DNA of 64,000 bases from Arthonia radiata. Lineage: Eukaryota; Ascomycota; Arthoniomycetes; Arthoniales; Arthoniaceae. The DNA lies in contig PSQN01000013.1 in the NCBI GenBank assembly GCA_002989075.1, positions 1,460,379 to 1,524,378 of the forward strand, written 5' to 3'. The notes under the pieces are model-generated. The model saw only the letters and a program-made list of their open reading frames with translations. It was not told where the DNA came from and did no database searches. Both the position numbers and the translations under genes were made by a program. Below are positions 32,500 through 43,393 of this stretch, one piece after another (within the stretch, counting starts at the first letter, position 1; each line of letters begins with the position of its first letter).

Positions 32500-33515
32500 A
32501 TGTCTCAGAAAGCCCAAGATATCGCGAAAGGCGAAGTCAACCGCGTCGCCGCGATCGCACGTGATGCAGCAATGTCAAAGACATACCTCTATCCCATCAA
32601 GGTGCGCCCGAACTCCCGCTTGATGCTACCACCACCAATACCACAGCGATGTCGCAGCGCCTGACACGCACAGGGTCTCGTATACTTCGCCACTCACCGC
32701 AGCCTCTGGCAACCGATGATGTCGCGCCTCGGTCCGACGCTCAGCGTCGGCGTCGGCGTGATCTCGTCGATGTTTTTCTTCACTTATCTTCCGCAAGTAG
32801 CCATGCTCGCATTCGTAGAAGGCCCCATGGCGCCCATCGCAGCCATCCCGCTTGTGCTCAGTGAAAGCTCGGCGCTCTTCAATGTCATCGCCCGTACTTT
32901 CTTGATCGAAGACGCGCTCATCGACACCTTCGACGGCACGCTTATGGCGCGTGATATGTCCACGCTGGTGTCTGAAGGTCGGAGCGTCCAGCCTGGTAGT
33001 GATCCTATCGGCAAGTTGGGAAAGCGTGAGTAGCTGCGTGGCTTCGTTTATTTGTGATAGGTGCTAACAAGCTGCGCTATGCAAAGTCGTCAAAAAGCCC
33101 TTTGCACGCTTCACGCCTACAGCCATCATCCGCTACCTGATGTACCTGCCGCTCAACTTCATTCCCGTGGTCGGTACCCTGCTTTTTATTCTGCTGCAAG
33201 GCAAACGCACAGGACCGAGTGCCCATGCGAGGTACTTCCAGCTGAAGGGCATGTCGACCAGGCAGAAGGAACAGTGGATCGAGGAGAAGCGCGGTGCTTA
33301 TACGAGGTATGTTGATCACAGACAACTATTGAATGAGCATGCTAACGCGATTGTCAAGCTTTGGCGTCGTAGCGAATCTACTCGAGCTAGTGCCTATCGG
33401 AGGTATTCTGTTCGCTTTCACAAACCAGGTCGGGGCGGCGCTTTGGGCTGCGGATATTGAGAAGGGACAGCATACAAATACGCAGGGTCAAGTCGAGGGT
33501 AAGAGAGAACTGTGA
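32500..33515 (+). CDS. EI24/RRT8-LDS family multi-pass membrane protein
   Basis: Four exons: 32500-32601, 32674-33025, 33087-33306 and 33359-33515, with introns of 72, 61 and 52 nt, giving 276 residues. After a short soluble N-terminus come several hydrophobic segments: TLSVGVGVISSMFFFTYLP, MAPIAAIPLVLSESSALFNV, LNFIPVVGTLLFILLQGKR and LELVPIGGILFAFTNQVGA. The paired (N/E)(F/L)(I/V)P(V/I)(V/G)G turns are typical of the EI24-domain family that includes the yeast outer spore wall/lipid droplet proteins Rrt8 and Lds1/2. The family assignment rests on this pattern. A role in lipid droplets or cell wall is inferred from yeast. Introns have good splice signals and consistent phases. Confidence 0.75.
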
Positions 33516-34038
33516 TGCGTCGGATGAGAAGAGAACGCATTGTAGGCTAGCAACTTGGAGTGCCCGCGGCGTGTGCGCGAGTGAGAGGATGTGCTCATGT
33601 CGGTACTGGCTGCTCCAGCGCAACATTTGCTTTGAGCCATGCTCAAGTGAGGGCAGAAGTAGTCAGGAGCAGGCACCGAAGAATCTCAATATACGCTATT
33701 ACGACACATGAGGTATTCATCTACTATTTGTCTAAAAAAGGTGAATGCTTGCGTCAGAGACTCCTACTGCATAAGCACCACCTCACCCCGATAGGAAATG
33801 ACAGCACCAAGTCCGAGGTTCACCTCTGGCAACACCCGGCTACAGTTGCTCTAACAGTGAAAACAAACATCACCTCAGCAACGCCAGACGTCACCACCTC
33901 CTTCCACTCACTTCTCTCAACTCCTCTCCCTCTCCAACCCCTCCTGTCCTTCAGCAGACTCACTGTATCTGTACATCAGCCAACCCATCCTACTCCAGCA
34001 AACCCATCCAAATCCAGTCTCTTAACCACAACCCGCAA
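33516..34038. other. Intergenic region
   Basis: About 520 bases ending in a pyrimidine-rich stretch (33890-33960) that resembles a fungal promoter/leader. No gene is seen. Confidence 0.4.
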
Positions 34039-34435
34039 ATGCCTAAAAACCGCGCCGTAGCCCGCTGTAAAACCCGACGCTTGAAACGCCGTATCCTACC
34101 AAAGCCACAAGAACCAAGCTTCACAGTCAGCTCCCTACCCCTCTCCCATCCTCCCCCCCAACTAGACTGTTCGTCTCACGTCCTAATCAAACGTCCAGCA
34201 CGGCGACCGCACCGATCAAATCGCACTCGCCGCCGAAATCCTCGAGTGGTGCTTCAGAGCTATCGTGCTGGTCGGGGTCGTCTGCGTCGGGTACTTATAC
34301 GGTCAGCTGTGGGCTGGGGTGTTCCTTTGTGGGGTTATTGTGCTGAGGGCGGGGTGGGAGGAGACGATTAAGAGTGAGTTGGCTCCTATTGTTGTCTGTT
34401 TATGTGTGTCTGTAGGCATTGCGGTTGATGTTTGA
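34039..34435 (+). CDS. Small basic membrane protein, three exons
   Basis: Proposed exons 34039-34125, 34199-34373 and 34416-34435, about 93 residues. The N-terminal 27 residues are very basic (MPKNRAVARCKTRRLKRRIL). After a linker come two adjacent hydrophobic segments, AIVLVGVVCVGYLYGQLWAG and VFLCGVIVLRAGW. The last intron is only 42 nt (gtgagt...tctgtag) and without it the frame would continue to the same stop in another register. A basic N-terminus followed by two membrane helices suggests an Nin-Cin hairpin. No family is recognised and the model is moderately supported. Confidence 0.5.
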
Positions 34436-35040
34436 TAAGGGATGTGGTGAGGAGGGGTTGCAGAGACGGGTGGTCTGATGAAAGGGGTTCGGGGTGAGGA
34501 GCACGGCTAGGTTGTAGGGGGCGATGCTGAGGACGAGATGAAGAGCATAGCCAGCTTATCTGAGGTGACGTTGAGGCGGTGCTGGGAGATCCAATACCCC
34601 GGCGATGCTGTGCGAGAGTTAGTTGTATTGAAACGCTTTAAGTTGAGGTTTACTTGAGAGCACAACTAGCTTGCTGAATATGACAAACTCCCGTCAGAGG
34701 ACATTCAGTACAAGCGCAAGGAGCTATGGAGTACAATTTTGATGATCAACGCGCTGTGCGGCAGGCTGCTGCCTTGCGATCTGAGAAGGTGGCGCGACCG
34801 AAGGCAACAGGTGCGCGCCACGCCCAATATTGATCGAGAAACTGAACACTTGCCTACTTCAAGGTCTTTCTACGCCTCCTACGAAACCCTCTTGGAACTT
34901 CCGATAGCCGCACACTCACCGATTCATCAACCTTCGCAAAGACTAATACTAGTATACTACCCCTCTATCACATATTCATCAGCAAACCACCCCTCACAAC
35001 GTCAAAATTACCTTTCTGTTACACATTGAATACGGGCAAC
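34436..35040. other. Intergenic region
   Basis: About 600 bases. No supported gene; presumably the promoter and leader of the following small gene. Confidence 0.4.
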
Positions 35041-35553
35041 ATGTGCCAACTCTGCCAACTCACCAAAATCGCCGAGAAAGACCGCTGGCCTAACCCCCTC
35101 GAGCCTTCCGTGAGCGAGGTCAAGTCACTCATCCCTACAGCTCACGCCGACGCGACAATGTTCAACGCGCGCCAGACCCTCCTCCGCAAAGCCCAGCTCC
35201 AAGTCAACTCACCAACCACTCCTGACTCAGTCACCTCAAGCACTGTCAAACCCACAAACAGCGATACATCAACACACGAAGCGAACCTTATCCGCGCGAA
35301 AGACAAGCTCATTCTCGATGTCAAGAGCCTCAACGCCGCGGTCGATTTGATCGAGGAGGCGCGCGAGGAGTGGTGGAACACGGACAGTAAGAAGAAGCAG
35401 CGGCGCGAGTGGTGGGAGACGGGACAGAGTGATAAGCTTGGGCGTCTGAATGCTGTGAATAATAAGTGCGATGAGATGGTTGCGGAGATGCGCGCTTTGG
35501 TGGGAAGGTATGCGCGGTGGACGCTGGGGATTGAGGAGGGGCTTGATGGTTGA
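35041..35553 (+). CDS. Hypothetical charged helical protein, 170 residues
   Basis: Single exon. The first ATG is at 35041, since the frame upstream offers only a TTG. The protein starts MCQLCQLTKIAEKDRWPNPL, with a CxxC pair at residues 2-5. A Ser/Thr-rich linker follows, then a long charged helical region (RAKDKLILDVKSLNAAVDLI, EEWWNTDSKKKQRREWWETG). It ends with a helix containing CDEMVAEMRALVGRYARWTL. Coiled coil is likely. No family is recognised. Codon use (strong G/C third positions) supports a real gene. Confidence 0.6.
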   Translation: MCQLCQLTKIAEKDRWPNPLEPSVSEVKSLIPTAHADATMFNARQTLLRKAQLQVNSPTTPDSVTSSTVKPTNSDTSTHEANLIRAKDKLILDVKSLNAAVDLIEEAREEWWNTDSKKKQRREWWETGQSDKLGRLNAVNNKCDEMVAEMRALVGRYARWTLGIEEGLDG

Positions 35554-36047
35554 GCGTCGCACGTGGAGGGCTTGAAGCCTCGCTGCTGCTTGAGGTTCTT
35601 TGCAGGGGAACTCGGACGTGCCTTGTTTGTGCAGTCAGACGCAAGCCATCAAGGTGTGCAACCTGATCACTCTCCACCGGTATTACACTCGACAAGGTAA
35701 TTTCATGGCAGAAGCATGCGGCACGTTATGTGTTTGCTCCTCTACGACCTTGGGGTCACGAAAGTAGGAAGAACACTGTACACGCACCTGGCGCTCGTTT
35801 CGCTGATGCAATATTTGAATTCAATGCTGCTCTTGAACGCTTTCTTACTTCTATGCGCGACACTCGATACTTACAGTACACCAAAAGCAGGCGCAGGGAT
35901 AACTCTTGTGAATTTGGGTGAAAAGCCTTACCTGGCGCGTTAGATTCGGAGAAGATGAAGGGGGCGTTTACTCGCACTAAACATGAGCAGTCTCGTGTTT
36001 ATGGATTGTCCGTCCTCAGACTTGCGAATACTCAGCTTGTTTTTTGA
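35554..36047. other. Intergenic region between convergent genes
   Basis: About 490 bases between two 3' ends. It has overlapping short frames at 35716-35943 but no domain or splice support. Confidence 0.4.
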
Positions 36048-37130
36048 CTACACTCTATTACCAAAGTGAAGGGTCCTCTCGGTTGTACCTTTCTCTGGTC
36101 GATACTCGGCAAGTACGCGTAAAGGTGCCTTTGGTACCGTGAGACCTGTATTGATCGTCCATCCTATCGGCCTTCGAAACACTGGCTGAAGATAATCAAT
36201 ACTCATCAGTTTCTCGTCTTCCGAGAGCCCACAACTTTGCTCAAACGTGGCGCACAACGATGGCAGACCATTTCGTTCGAACGTCCGGTCACGGTAGCAT
36301 GAGGTTTTGCCGATTTCTGATGCAGCACGCCACTCATCACTGAACGGTAGTTGACCGTCGCCTAGGTCGACCCAGCGGGTGAGCTCCAGAACGTATCCCG
36401 AGAATGGAAACATCCGCCGTCGAAAGCTGATTGCATATTCAGAAGCGCAAGAGTGGCAACGCCTAAGCCGCAGGCATTTTGGACACTGCGGTATTTCTCT
36501 GCTGAATCTCCATAATGTGCGTTCTGACAAGTCGTCGCGGGCGTGGCTCACAGCACACTCGCAGATGGCTTCCACCTCATCGTAATAGTGCGTGCATTGT
36601 GAGAGCCACTGCACCAGATGCCAATAGTCGATATCATCCAATGGAGGAATTATTACGCTGCTGACGATGCGAAGATGGAGATGACCATGAATAACGCGGG
36701 CCTTGAATGAGTATGTGAATCCCGAGGGGTGTCGCGAGTCGAATGACCGTACGTCTGGAAGCGCAAGATCGTGACCAAATTCGGAACCGAACTTGTGCTT
36801 GCGAACATGCAATTGCACGTCGATGAATTGTAGGTGTAGGAAGCGTGGTATGAGGGCGACGCGACTGAAGCATTGTCTGGGGCGCGCTCGGTTGTGGTAC
36901 TTGTAGCAATTACTGCAGAGATAGTGATCTGGAAGCGAACCATCCAACAGCTTTAGCAACCCCAACTTTTCACGAGTATCCTTTTTGATCAGGCCGGACA
37001 CATCATCTAGTAAGAGATCTCGCAGTTGGTGGCATGTCAGGGCCAGGCTGGCGTGCTCCGAGATCAACAAATTGTTGGCAACAATAAGCCAAAGCTCAGA
37101 AGGCAACACCGAGAACACATTTTGAGTCAT
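36048..37130 (-). CDS. F-box domain protein
   Basis: Single exon. The first good ATG is at 37130, giving 360 residues; an in-frame GTG further upstream is not a credible start. The N-terminal F-box reads VFSVLPSELWLIVANNLLIS then ASLALTCHQLRDLLLDD. Next is the Cys/His stretch LCSNCYKYHNRARPRQCFSR, common after the F-box in fungal proteins, and a second Cys cluster (CPKCLRLRRCHSCASE). F-box proteins link substrates to SCF ubiquitin ligases; the substrate here cannot be guessed. It is not part of the tandem family further right, since the downstream blocks of that family are absent. Confidence 0.78.
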   Translation of the reverse strand: MTQNVFSVLPSELWLIVANNLLISEHASLALTCHQLRDLLLDDVSGLIKKDTREKLGLLKLLDGSLPDHYLCSNCYKYHNRARPRQCFSRVALIPRFLHLQFIDVQLHVRKHKFGSEFGHDLALPDVRSFDSRHPSGFTYSFKARVIHGHLHLRIVSSVIIPPLDDIDYWHLVQWLSQCTHYYDEVEAICECAVSHARDDLSERTLWRFSREIPQCPKCLRLRRCHSCASEYAISFRRRMFPFSGYVLELTRWVDLGDGQLPFSDEWRAASEIGKTSCYRDRTFERNGLPSLCATFEQSCGLSEDEKLMSIDYLQPVFRRPIGWTINTGLTVPKAPLRVLAEYRPEKGTTERTLHFGNRV

Positions 37131-37847
37131 GTTATCACGTGGTGGAGAATCGGAAAAAAGGAAAAAGGATGTTTGAGTAAAGTGATGAGTGATGTTAGGT
37201 GATCTGGTGTCTGGAATCACGGTGTGTTTGACGGCCTGGATGCCCTAAATTTCGGGCTGCGATGCTTTGACATGCACGTCACGTGGGTATTAGCTTCTTG
37301 GCGTATCATTACCACATTGGGATATTTAGTATGTGGCTCAACGAGTTCCATTCACACTCACCATGGAGATATCTCGCGTCACACAACAGCACCGCATGAC
37401 TGCGATCGGTCAATTTCGCACACGCGAGCAGACAGAGACTACTCAAACCGGGCGCAAACATGAATTTGCAGTGACGTCCAGATCTCCCTCTTTATGGGGG
37501 GCCGCCGCCGTGATGCATCCTCTCCACATGTCGCCCCGCACTTTGCTCCTCTCGTCCAAAGCTTGCTGTGCTTGCATGCCCCTGCTCATAGCAAAATCAC
37601 ATAGGTAACTTCGGCAGCAAAAGTGGCTCCTCTTGACTCTCTTACTTCTCCTCCGTTCTCGCGCCGCTCTCCGTAGGCCCTCCGAGCCGAGCATTATCTC
37701 GTACGCAGTGCCGGCACTCAGCCGGGCTGCTTCAGGTTAAGAGCACGGCATCGTACGCAGAAAGACAGCTCGCTAGCAACACCTTAGTGGCTGAACTACT
37801 CGACTGATCAATCGTCACTCGTCCTATTCGTCCAGTAAATCTGCAAG
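37131..37847. other. Divergent promoter region, F-box gene and P450 gene
   Basis: About 700 bases between divergent starts. Short frames on both strands carry no domains. The promoters of both genes must lie here; no specific operator is recognised. Confidence 0.45.
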
Positions 37848-39612
37848 ATGGTGCACGCTGTCATCTTGAACCCCTTGACTTACATCGCTCTCGTCCTCCT
37901 CTACTACATCGTTCCCTACTTTCAACGATCAGCGCTTCGAGCCATACCCGGACCATGGCTTGCACGCTTCTCGAACTGGTGGCTTCTGCTCCAGTGTCGG
38001 CAGGCGAAGCGCTTCCGGTCTGTTGACGCAGCACATAAGAAGTACGGTCCTCTAGTCCGCATACAGCCAGATCACGTGTCCGTCGCGGACGACGAAGCCA
38101 TCAATGACATCTACGGCCATGGCAACGGCTTTTTGAAGGCGTAAGCCCTGCTCTCTTCTCCTTTTCACGACTGATTCCTTCACGCCAACTCAATCGCTTC
38201 GCCTAACAACCTATTCCCTCCTGCTTCCCCTGGAGAAAAGAGAAGTCATCACTAATAATCCCCACCTCAGCGAATTTTACGACGCCTTCGTCGGCCTCGG
38301 AAACATCCGCGGCCTCTTCAACACACGCGACCGCCCGCAGCACACCCGCAAGCGCAAAATCGTCTCGCACGTCTTCTCCCCCAAGTCCGTCGGCCAATTC
38401 GAACCCTACATCGACGCCAACGTGCGCACCTTCATCTCGCAATGGGATCGCATTGCCTCCACCGCCTCTGCCGATTCATCTTCCTCACAGTCCTCCGGCG
38501 ATGAAGGAACGAAAGACGCCTACGCCGAAATGGACGCCCTCCACTGGTTCAACTACCTCGCCTTCGACGTCATCGGCGACCTGGCCTTCGGCGCCCCCTT
38601 CGGCATGCTCGAGAAAGGCGCCGACATTGCCGAGGTGCGCGCGTCGCCCTCCGACCCACCAAAGTACGCGCCCGCCGTGCAAGTCCTGAACCGTCGCGGT
38701 GAGGTCTCCGCGGCTATCGGCTGCATGCCTTGGCTGAAACCCTATGCCGCTTACCTGCCTGACCCATTCTTCCGGCAGGGCATCCAGGCTGTTAAGGACC
38801 TGGCTGGCATTGCCATTGCCAGGGTCAAGTATAGGCTCGACGACGCGGAGAAAGGGAGTGTCGACCGGAAGGACCTGCTGGCGCGGCTGATGGAGGGGAA
38901 AGATGAGAACGGCGGACCGATGGGACGGGGCGAGTTGACGAGTGAAGCGCTCACGCAGTTGATTGCGGGGAGTGACACCACGAGCAATACGATGTGCGCG
39001 CTGCTATATCATGTCACCCGGACACCGGGCGTGGTTGAGAAACTAAGGCAAGAGCTGGACGCAGCAATGCCAAACGGCACGGACGTGCCCGACTACGAGC
39101 AGGTGAAGGATCTGCCGTACTTGGACCAGGTGATCAAGGAGACGCTGCGGATCCATTCGACGTCCGCGCTGGGCCTACCGAGGGTGGTGCCGCCGGGGAG
39201 TTCCGGGGTGGAGTTGCATGGGCGCCATTTTCCGGCGGGGACGGTGTTGAGCGTGCCGGCTTATACGATTCATCATAGTAAAGAGATCTGGGGAGAGGAT
39301 GCGGATGAGTATGACCCGGGGAGGTGGGCGAAGGAGCGCTTGACGGAGCGCCAGAAGAAGGCGTTTATCCCGTTTAGCTATGGGCCGAGGGCTTGTGTGG
39401 GGCAGAATGTTGCGGTGATGGAGTTGGGGATTTTTGTGAGTACTTTGAAGTGAGTGATGGGTGAGTGGTGGTACTAATGAGAATAGGTCTCGACGATTTT
39501 CAAGCGGTATGAAATTGAACTGAGGCAGGGGGAGATGGAGACACGGGAGGGGTTCTTGAGAAAGCCGGTGGGACTGATAGTGGGGATGAGGAGGCGAGCG
39601 CTGCAGGCTTGA
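37848..39612 (+). CDS. bphA: Cytochrome P450, benzoate 4-monooxygenase type (CYP53)
   Basis: Three exons: 37848-38140, 38271-39435 and 39487-39612, giving 527 residues. It begins with an ER membrane anchor (LTYIALVLLYYIVPYF) and the hinge RAIPGPWLARFSNWW. Strong CYP53 signatures follow: AHKKYGPLVRIQPDHVSVAD, YGHGNGFLKAEFYDAF and GLFNTRDRPQHTRKRK. The I-helix oxygen-binding motif is AGSDTTSN, the ExxR motif is KETLRI, and the haem loop is FSYGPRACVGQN with the axial Cys. CYP53 enzymes hydroxylate benzoate at the para position, feeding aromatic catabolism via protocatechuate, and detoxify plant benzoates. No other catabolic gene is adjacent. Family assignment is strong; the exact substrate is inferred. 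Confidence 0.9.
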
Positions 39613-39982
39613 GAAAGAGACGTCCGGATTTGAGGATGTTGAGACGTCGTGAGGGTTCTACAATGGGTTTTCGAAGGCTGCTAGGAGAGGGTTTCAAGCG
39701 CGGTGGGAGGATGTTTCAGAGCAGAAACCGCTGGAGGCTGACTCTTGAACATAATCAATTGCTATGTAAATAAGTGTGACGAATGACATGATCTATGGTA
39801 TCGTAACGATCGTGACACAGATAAGCCGCACGCTTTGCCTTCTGCATGATGGGCTCCCAGACTCCGATTCAGCATCAACTTCGTATTTCACGTCGTCTAC
39901 CGTTCAGCGCTTCCAGTGCGTGTCTGCTCGCATGACGCAGATAAGCCCTTGATCACTCCACGTCTTACCGCTTCACCGTGTC
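39613..39982. other. Intergenic region between convergent genes
   Basis: About 370 bases between the P450 and glutaredoxin 3' ends. Nothing recognisable beyond the presumed 3' ends. Confidence 0.4.
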
Positions 39983-40924
39983 CTAAGTCGCAACCGTCGG
40001 CGCCGCCTGCTCCTCTGGCGCTGCAGGCCCACCCGTATTTCTCTTACTATCAACGGAGTACTCTCCAAAGAACGACGGATCATTGTCCAGCTCCTCCTTG
40101 ACGATATCCAACCCGCCCACGAGCTCGCCACCCATATACAGCTGCGGGAACGTCGGCCAATCACTAAACCTCTTCAAGCCCTGCCTCACTTCGTCATCCG
40201 CAAGAATATTGAAGAAACCATACCGCACTCCGTTCTCCCGCAGTATGCTGACGAGCTGCCGACTGAAACCACACTGAGGCGCCGAGGGCGTGCCTTTCAT
40301 GAAAAGCATGACGGGCGCCGCTTTGACGAGATCGGCGAGGCGCGTATCCAGGTCTTCTTTACTCGATGGATTTGTCGCGGCGGAGGACATGGCGGGGGCG
40401 GTTGGGGGGTCTGAGGAGGTGGGCGCGTAGGAGGAGAGGTTCTTGGTGGGTTGGTTGGCGGTGCCGGAGGTCTCTGCAGCGGCCTTCGTGGCTTGAACGC
40501 CATTCGTGACTGCTGGCGCCTCCTTCGCTTCGGGCGGCGGTGGGCGTGTGACGGTCTGCTGTGGTGGGATGGAGGGTTTGCCATTGGACGTGGGGTTGGC
40601 GTGTTTCTCCACCACCGTGCGGACGCGCGCTGCGTCGCCGCCGCTTATGCTGTCGACTATTTTGCTGTCTTTCTTGATGGCGATGTATGGCACGGCTTCG
40701 ACATCGTGGTCTTCCGCGACTTGGGGCAGCTCTTCAGCGTCGATCGAGTGGAAAGTGATGTTCGACGAGTCGTCATAAGTCGAAGCCAGATGCTCCAACA
40801 CCGTCGACATCTGCTTGCAAGGCTCAGCCCACGGCGCATGAAAGTACAGCACCTGGACCGTCGAAGGGGAGCTTTTGATGCCCTCGTAGTCCGCGTCGGA
40901 CGTGATGGTTTGAACGGCGACCAT
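39983..40924 (-). CDS. grx4: Monothiol glutaredoxin GRX4 (thioredoxin-glutaredoxin)
   Basis: Single exon, 313 residues from ATG at 40924 (MVAVQTITSDADYEG). An in-frame upstream extension lacks conserved residues. The N-terminal thioredoxin-like domain has FHAPWAEPCKQMS, where the second active-site Cys region is WAEPC. A Pro/Ala-rich linker follows. The C-terminal glutaredoxin domain has MLFMKGTPSAPQCGFSRQLV with the monothiol CGFS site that binds a bridging [2Fe-2S] cluster with glutathione, then DWPTFPQLYMGGELVGGLDI. Such proteins traffic iron-sulfur clusters and signal iron status to the GATA repressor SreA and to HapX in filamentous fungi. A SreA-like site lies about 215 bp upstream. Confidence 0.95.
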   Translation of the reverse strand: MVAVQTITSDADYEGIKSSPSTVQVLYFHAPWAEPCKQMSTVLEHLASTYDDSSNITFHSIDAEELPQVAEDHDVEAVPYIAIKKDSKIVDSISGGDAARVRTVVEKHANPTSNGKPSIPPQQTVTRPPPPEAKEAPAVTNGVQATKAAAETSGTANQPTKNLSSYAPTSSDPPTAPAMSSAATNPSSKEDLDTRLADLVKAAPVMLFMKGTPSAPQCGFSRQLVSILRENGVRYGFFNILADDEVRQGLKRFSDWPTFPQLYMGGELVGGLDIVKEELDNDPSFFGEYSVDSKRNTGGPAAPEEQAAPTVAT

Positions 40925-41268
40925 TGTGCTTGTGTGGGGAACGTCAGAAGTGGAGTCGTCAGTACAACAAATATAGCGATGAGTGCGCTGCCGTGCTCGC
41001 TTCCGTGCTCGCGGCGTCGGCAAAAGTACTCTGTCTCGCGAAAATTGTTTCAGATTCTGACAGAGATCGCCGCGGACGATTTGTCGCGAGAGTTGCCGCC
41101 AAGGATGACGCCACTGCTCTTGCCGTTATCTCGATCTTATCAGATTAGGGCACGTGATGGCGTGTCAGTTGCCTCGGCCTGGCGCGTAGGTCCCAGAAGC
41201 GCGTCTCCCTTCCCCAGCATCTCAGCCCTTGCAGAATCTTTATCAGCTTACTGCCAGATGCCCACGCA
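40925..41268. promoter_or_regulatory. Divergent promoter, GRX4 and array gene A
   Basis: 344 bases between divergent starts. It contains several GATAA cores on the minus strand (near 41126, 41137 and 41240). It is the left boundary of the tandem family. Confidence 0.5.
41137..41145 (-). promoter_or_regulatory. SreA-type GATA factor site candidate
   Basis: The minus strand reads ATCTGATAA, an exact match to the ATCWGATAA consensus of iron-responsive GATA repressors (SreA family). It lies about 215 bp upstream of the GRX4 start, on the GRX4 coding strand. GRX4-type proteins act in the same iron circuit, which makes the match plausible, but a 9-mer can occur by chance. Confidence 0.4.
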
Positions 41269-43329
41269 ATGTCTGAATCTACTTGTGAGATGCCTGTCAG
41301 AACATCTCAGGGTGGCACGGACTATATAACTAGCCTGCCAAACGAGATATTAAACCTGATCGTCGGGTTTGTTGCCCCTCATTCATCGGAGCGGATTTAC
41401 GATGATGTCCAGCAACCGCCATGGGGGCTTTACAACGATTTTGCACATTGGAAACAAGATTGCAGCGCATTGCGCCGTGTATGTCGAATTTTTGCGCATA
41501 TGGACATGCTGAATGAGGCTCTGTTCCATACGTTCTACTGGTTTCCTACCGCGTGAGCCTTTCAGTTGTGCACTTGGGTCAGGGTCGTTGCTAATTACAT
41601 CATAGACTAAGCATGGACCGACTGCGTTGTATAGCCGCGTCGGAGACACTGTCGCCACTTGTAAGTCCTTTGCTAGATATCCGGTATCTTAGGATGTGGA
41701 CGCTCGGCCAAATGCGGTCTTCTAACCAGCGACCAGATAAGGCGCATCTGCTTCCTCCGGCCCCTGTTTGGCTTCCATGCCTCTGAATCGAACGATGTGA
41801 GGAGAGAATTAGAGCCAAAGTGGAGATTAAAATATGCTCGGCTCGTTCCCTCACGTCCCGACCTTCCGGAGCACGAGCGATGGTCATATATCACCGCGCT
41901 CTTAGACTCTCAAACGTCGAAAGACGCCGCTGAGCTGCGCGAAGCCGGTATGTTCTCAGAGCATATCGTGCACCCGCATGCAGCTGTTGTTCTGATCAAA
42001 ACATCTTAGTCTCCAAGTTAAACTTGTATCAGGAGTCAGCCAAAGGTGTCGCCAACAGCGAGACCAACATTCTACTCATCGCGCAGGCTGCACACTGCTT
42101 TCGCAACCTTCAGAGCATAGCATTTTATGGACTGAGCGACGATGAGCTAATCAACTCACCATCATACGATCTCACCATGCCCAGACGCGCGGCGTTGATT
42201 AGGAGGTGTTACCGTTCGCTTCCGGTCTCTACCGTGCCGCATCACACGCAAAACTGTCACTGTCGCCACAACTTCGTCCGCAGGATATGGAACGCCATGT
42301 GTGCGATACATTTGCAGCCACGAGAGGTAACACTCGGACCTTGCCTTGATCTTTGCGATATCGAGGGCGGCGATTGGCTGAGCATGAATATGAGTAAGCT
42401 GGAAATGCTTGCGCTGATGCCAGCCGCCGAGAAGTGGTCAGGCGTCGATATTTCGTCCACACGTCGGCTACTCAGACAATCTAGCTCATTTGCGAACTTG
42501 TACGAACTACGAATAGCTCGGCAGCCGTGGTCAAAGTTGGTGATCATCGTTGAAGATGATTTCGCGTTCGAGCTCAGTCAATTGAAAATCCTCTCGGTCT
42601 GGGACGTGACGGTCGGGAGGGGCGATATGGGGCGGGTGCTGGTCCGACTGCCACGACTGGAAGACGTCAAGTTGTGCAACATTGACGTCAATGATCTCGG
42701 TAGCTTTTCTCTGGAGTGGCTCAGCATCTTCCGTTATCTGGCAAGGAAGAAGCACATGAGCGGACTGAAAAGTCAGTTCAAGCGCTTGAGGTGAGATGAT
42801 ACTTTTGCACATCGTACTTGAAATACTAGGCTAATGATTTGCATAGGCTCTTTCGTGATCAATATGACGAACACAACGTCTGGGTAAGTCTCGAGCATCA
42901 ATATCCTACTTTTCTGCCCAATTGGCGTCCTATTCGTACTGTTCGTTTACAATAGTCAATATTGGCTTAGGCAGATGCGATATGCTCAGCATTCACAATG
43001 GCATACCCAGCTAATATGCGCGACAGACATGCGAGGCAACAGAGCCTTACCTGCCCCTTCGCAACCTACGTGATTACATCGGCAAAAGAGGGCCGTGGAC
43101 GAAGCTGTTGGACAAAGAGTTTGATATCGATACTGAAGAGGGGGCTGCCAATGATAATACGGCGGAAATGACGATTTCACTTCCAGTCCCGACAAGTCTG
43201 CAGCACTCAGCGGTGGACGAACAACCCCCCAGTTCGGCTCTCGAGGAACGACCACCAAGCTCGGTCATGGACGAGCAATACGTGTCTGACGAAGAACCGC
43301 CCAGCTCTGTGCTGCAAGAGATGCTGTAG
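41269..43329 (+). CDS. Array paralogue A: F-box-like protein
   Basis: Six exons: 41269-41552, 41606-41660, 41737-41947, 42010-42790, 42847-42883 and 43027-43329, about 556 residues with consistent phases. The F-box-like start is ITSLPNEILNLIVGFVAPH. Next come CSALRRVCRIFAHMDMLNEA and LFHTFYWFPTALSMDRLRCI, the family block, interrupted by a phase-2 intron after FPT. It has NCHCRHNFVRRIWNAMCAIH, then CLDLCDIEGGDWL, the family CxxC...W motif. The C-terminus is GPWTKLLDKEFDID, followed by a PPSS-containing tail repeated three times (QPPSSAL, RPPSSVM, EPPSSVL). It is the only plus-strand member. Function is unknown; an SCF adaptor role is inferred only from the F-box-like start. Confidence 0.68.
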
Positions 43330-43393
43330 CATAAAGAGGTTTGAACGCCGTTCCTTGATCACGTGGCATGCCGTGGTTTCCCTGAGTCAGCTC

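Noticed and set aside
35716-35943. Overlapping 60-75 codon plus-strand frames between convergent genes
   Set aside because: No homology or splice support; likely 3' region sequence.
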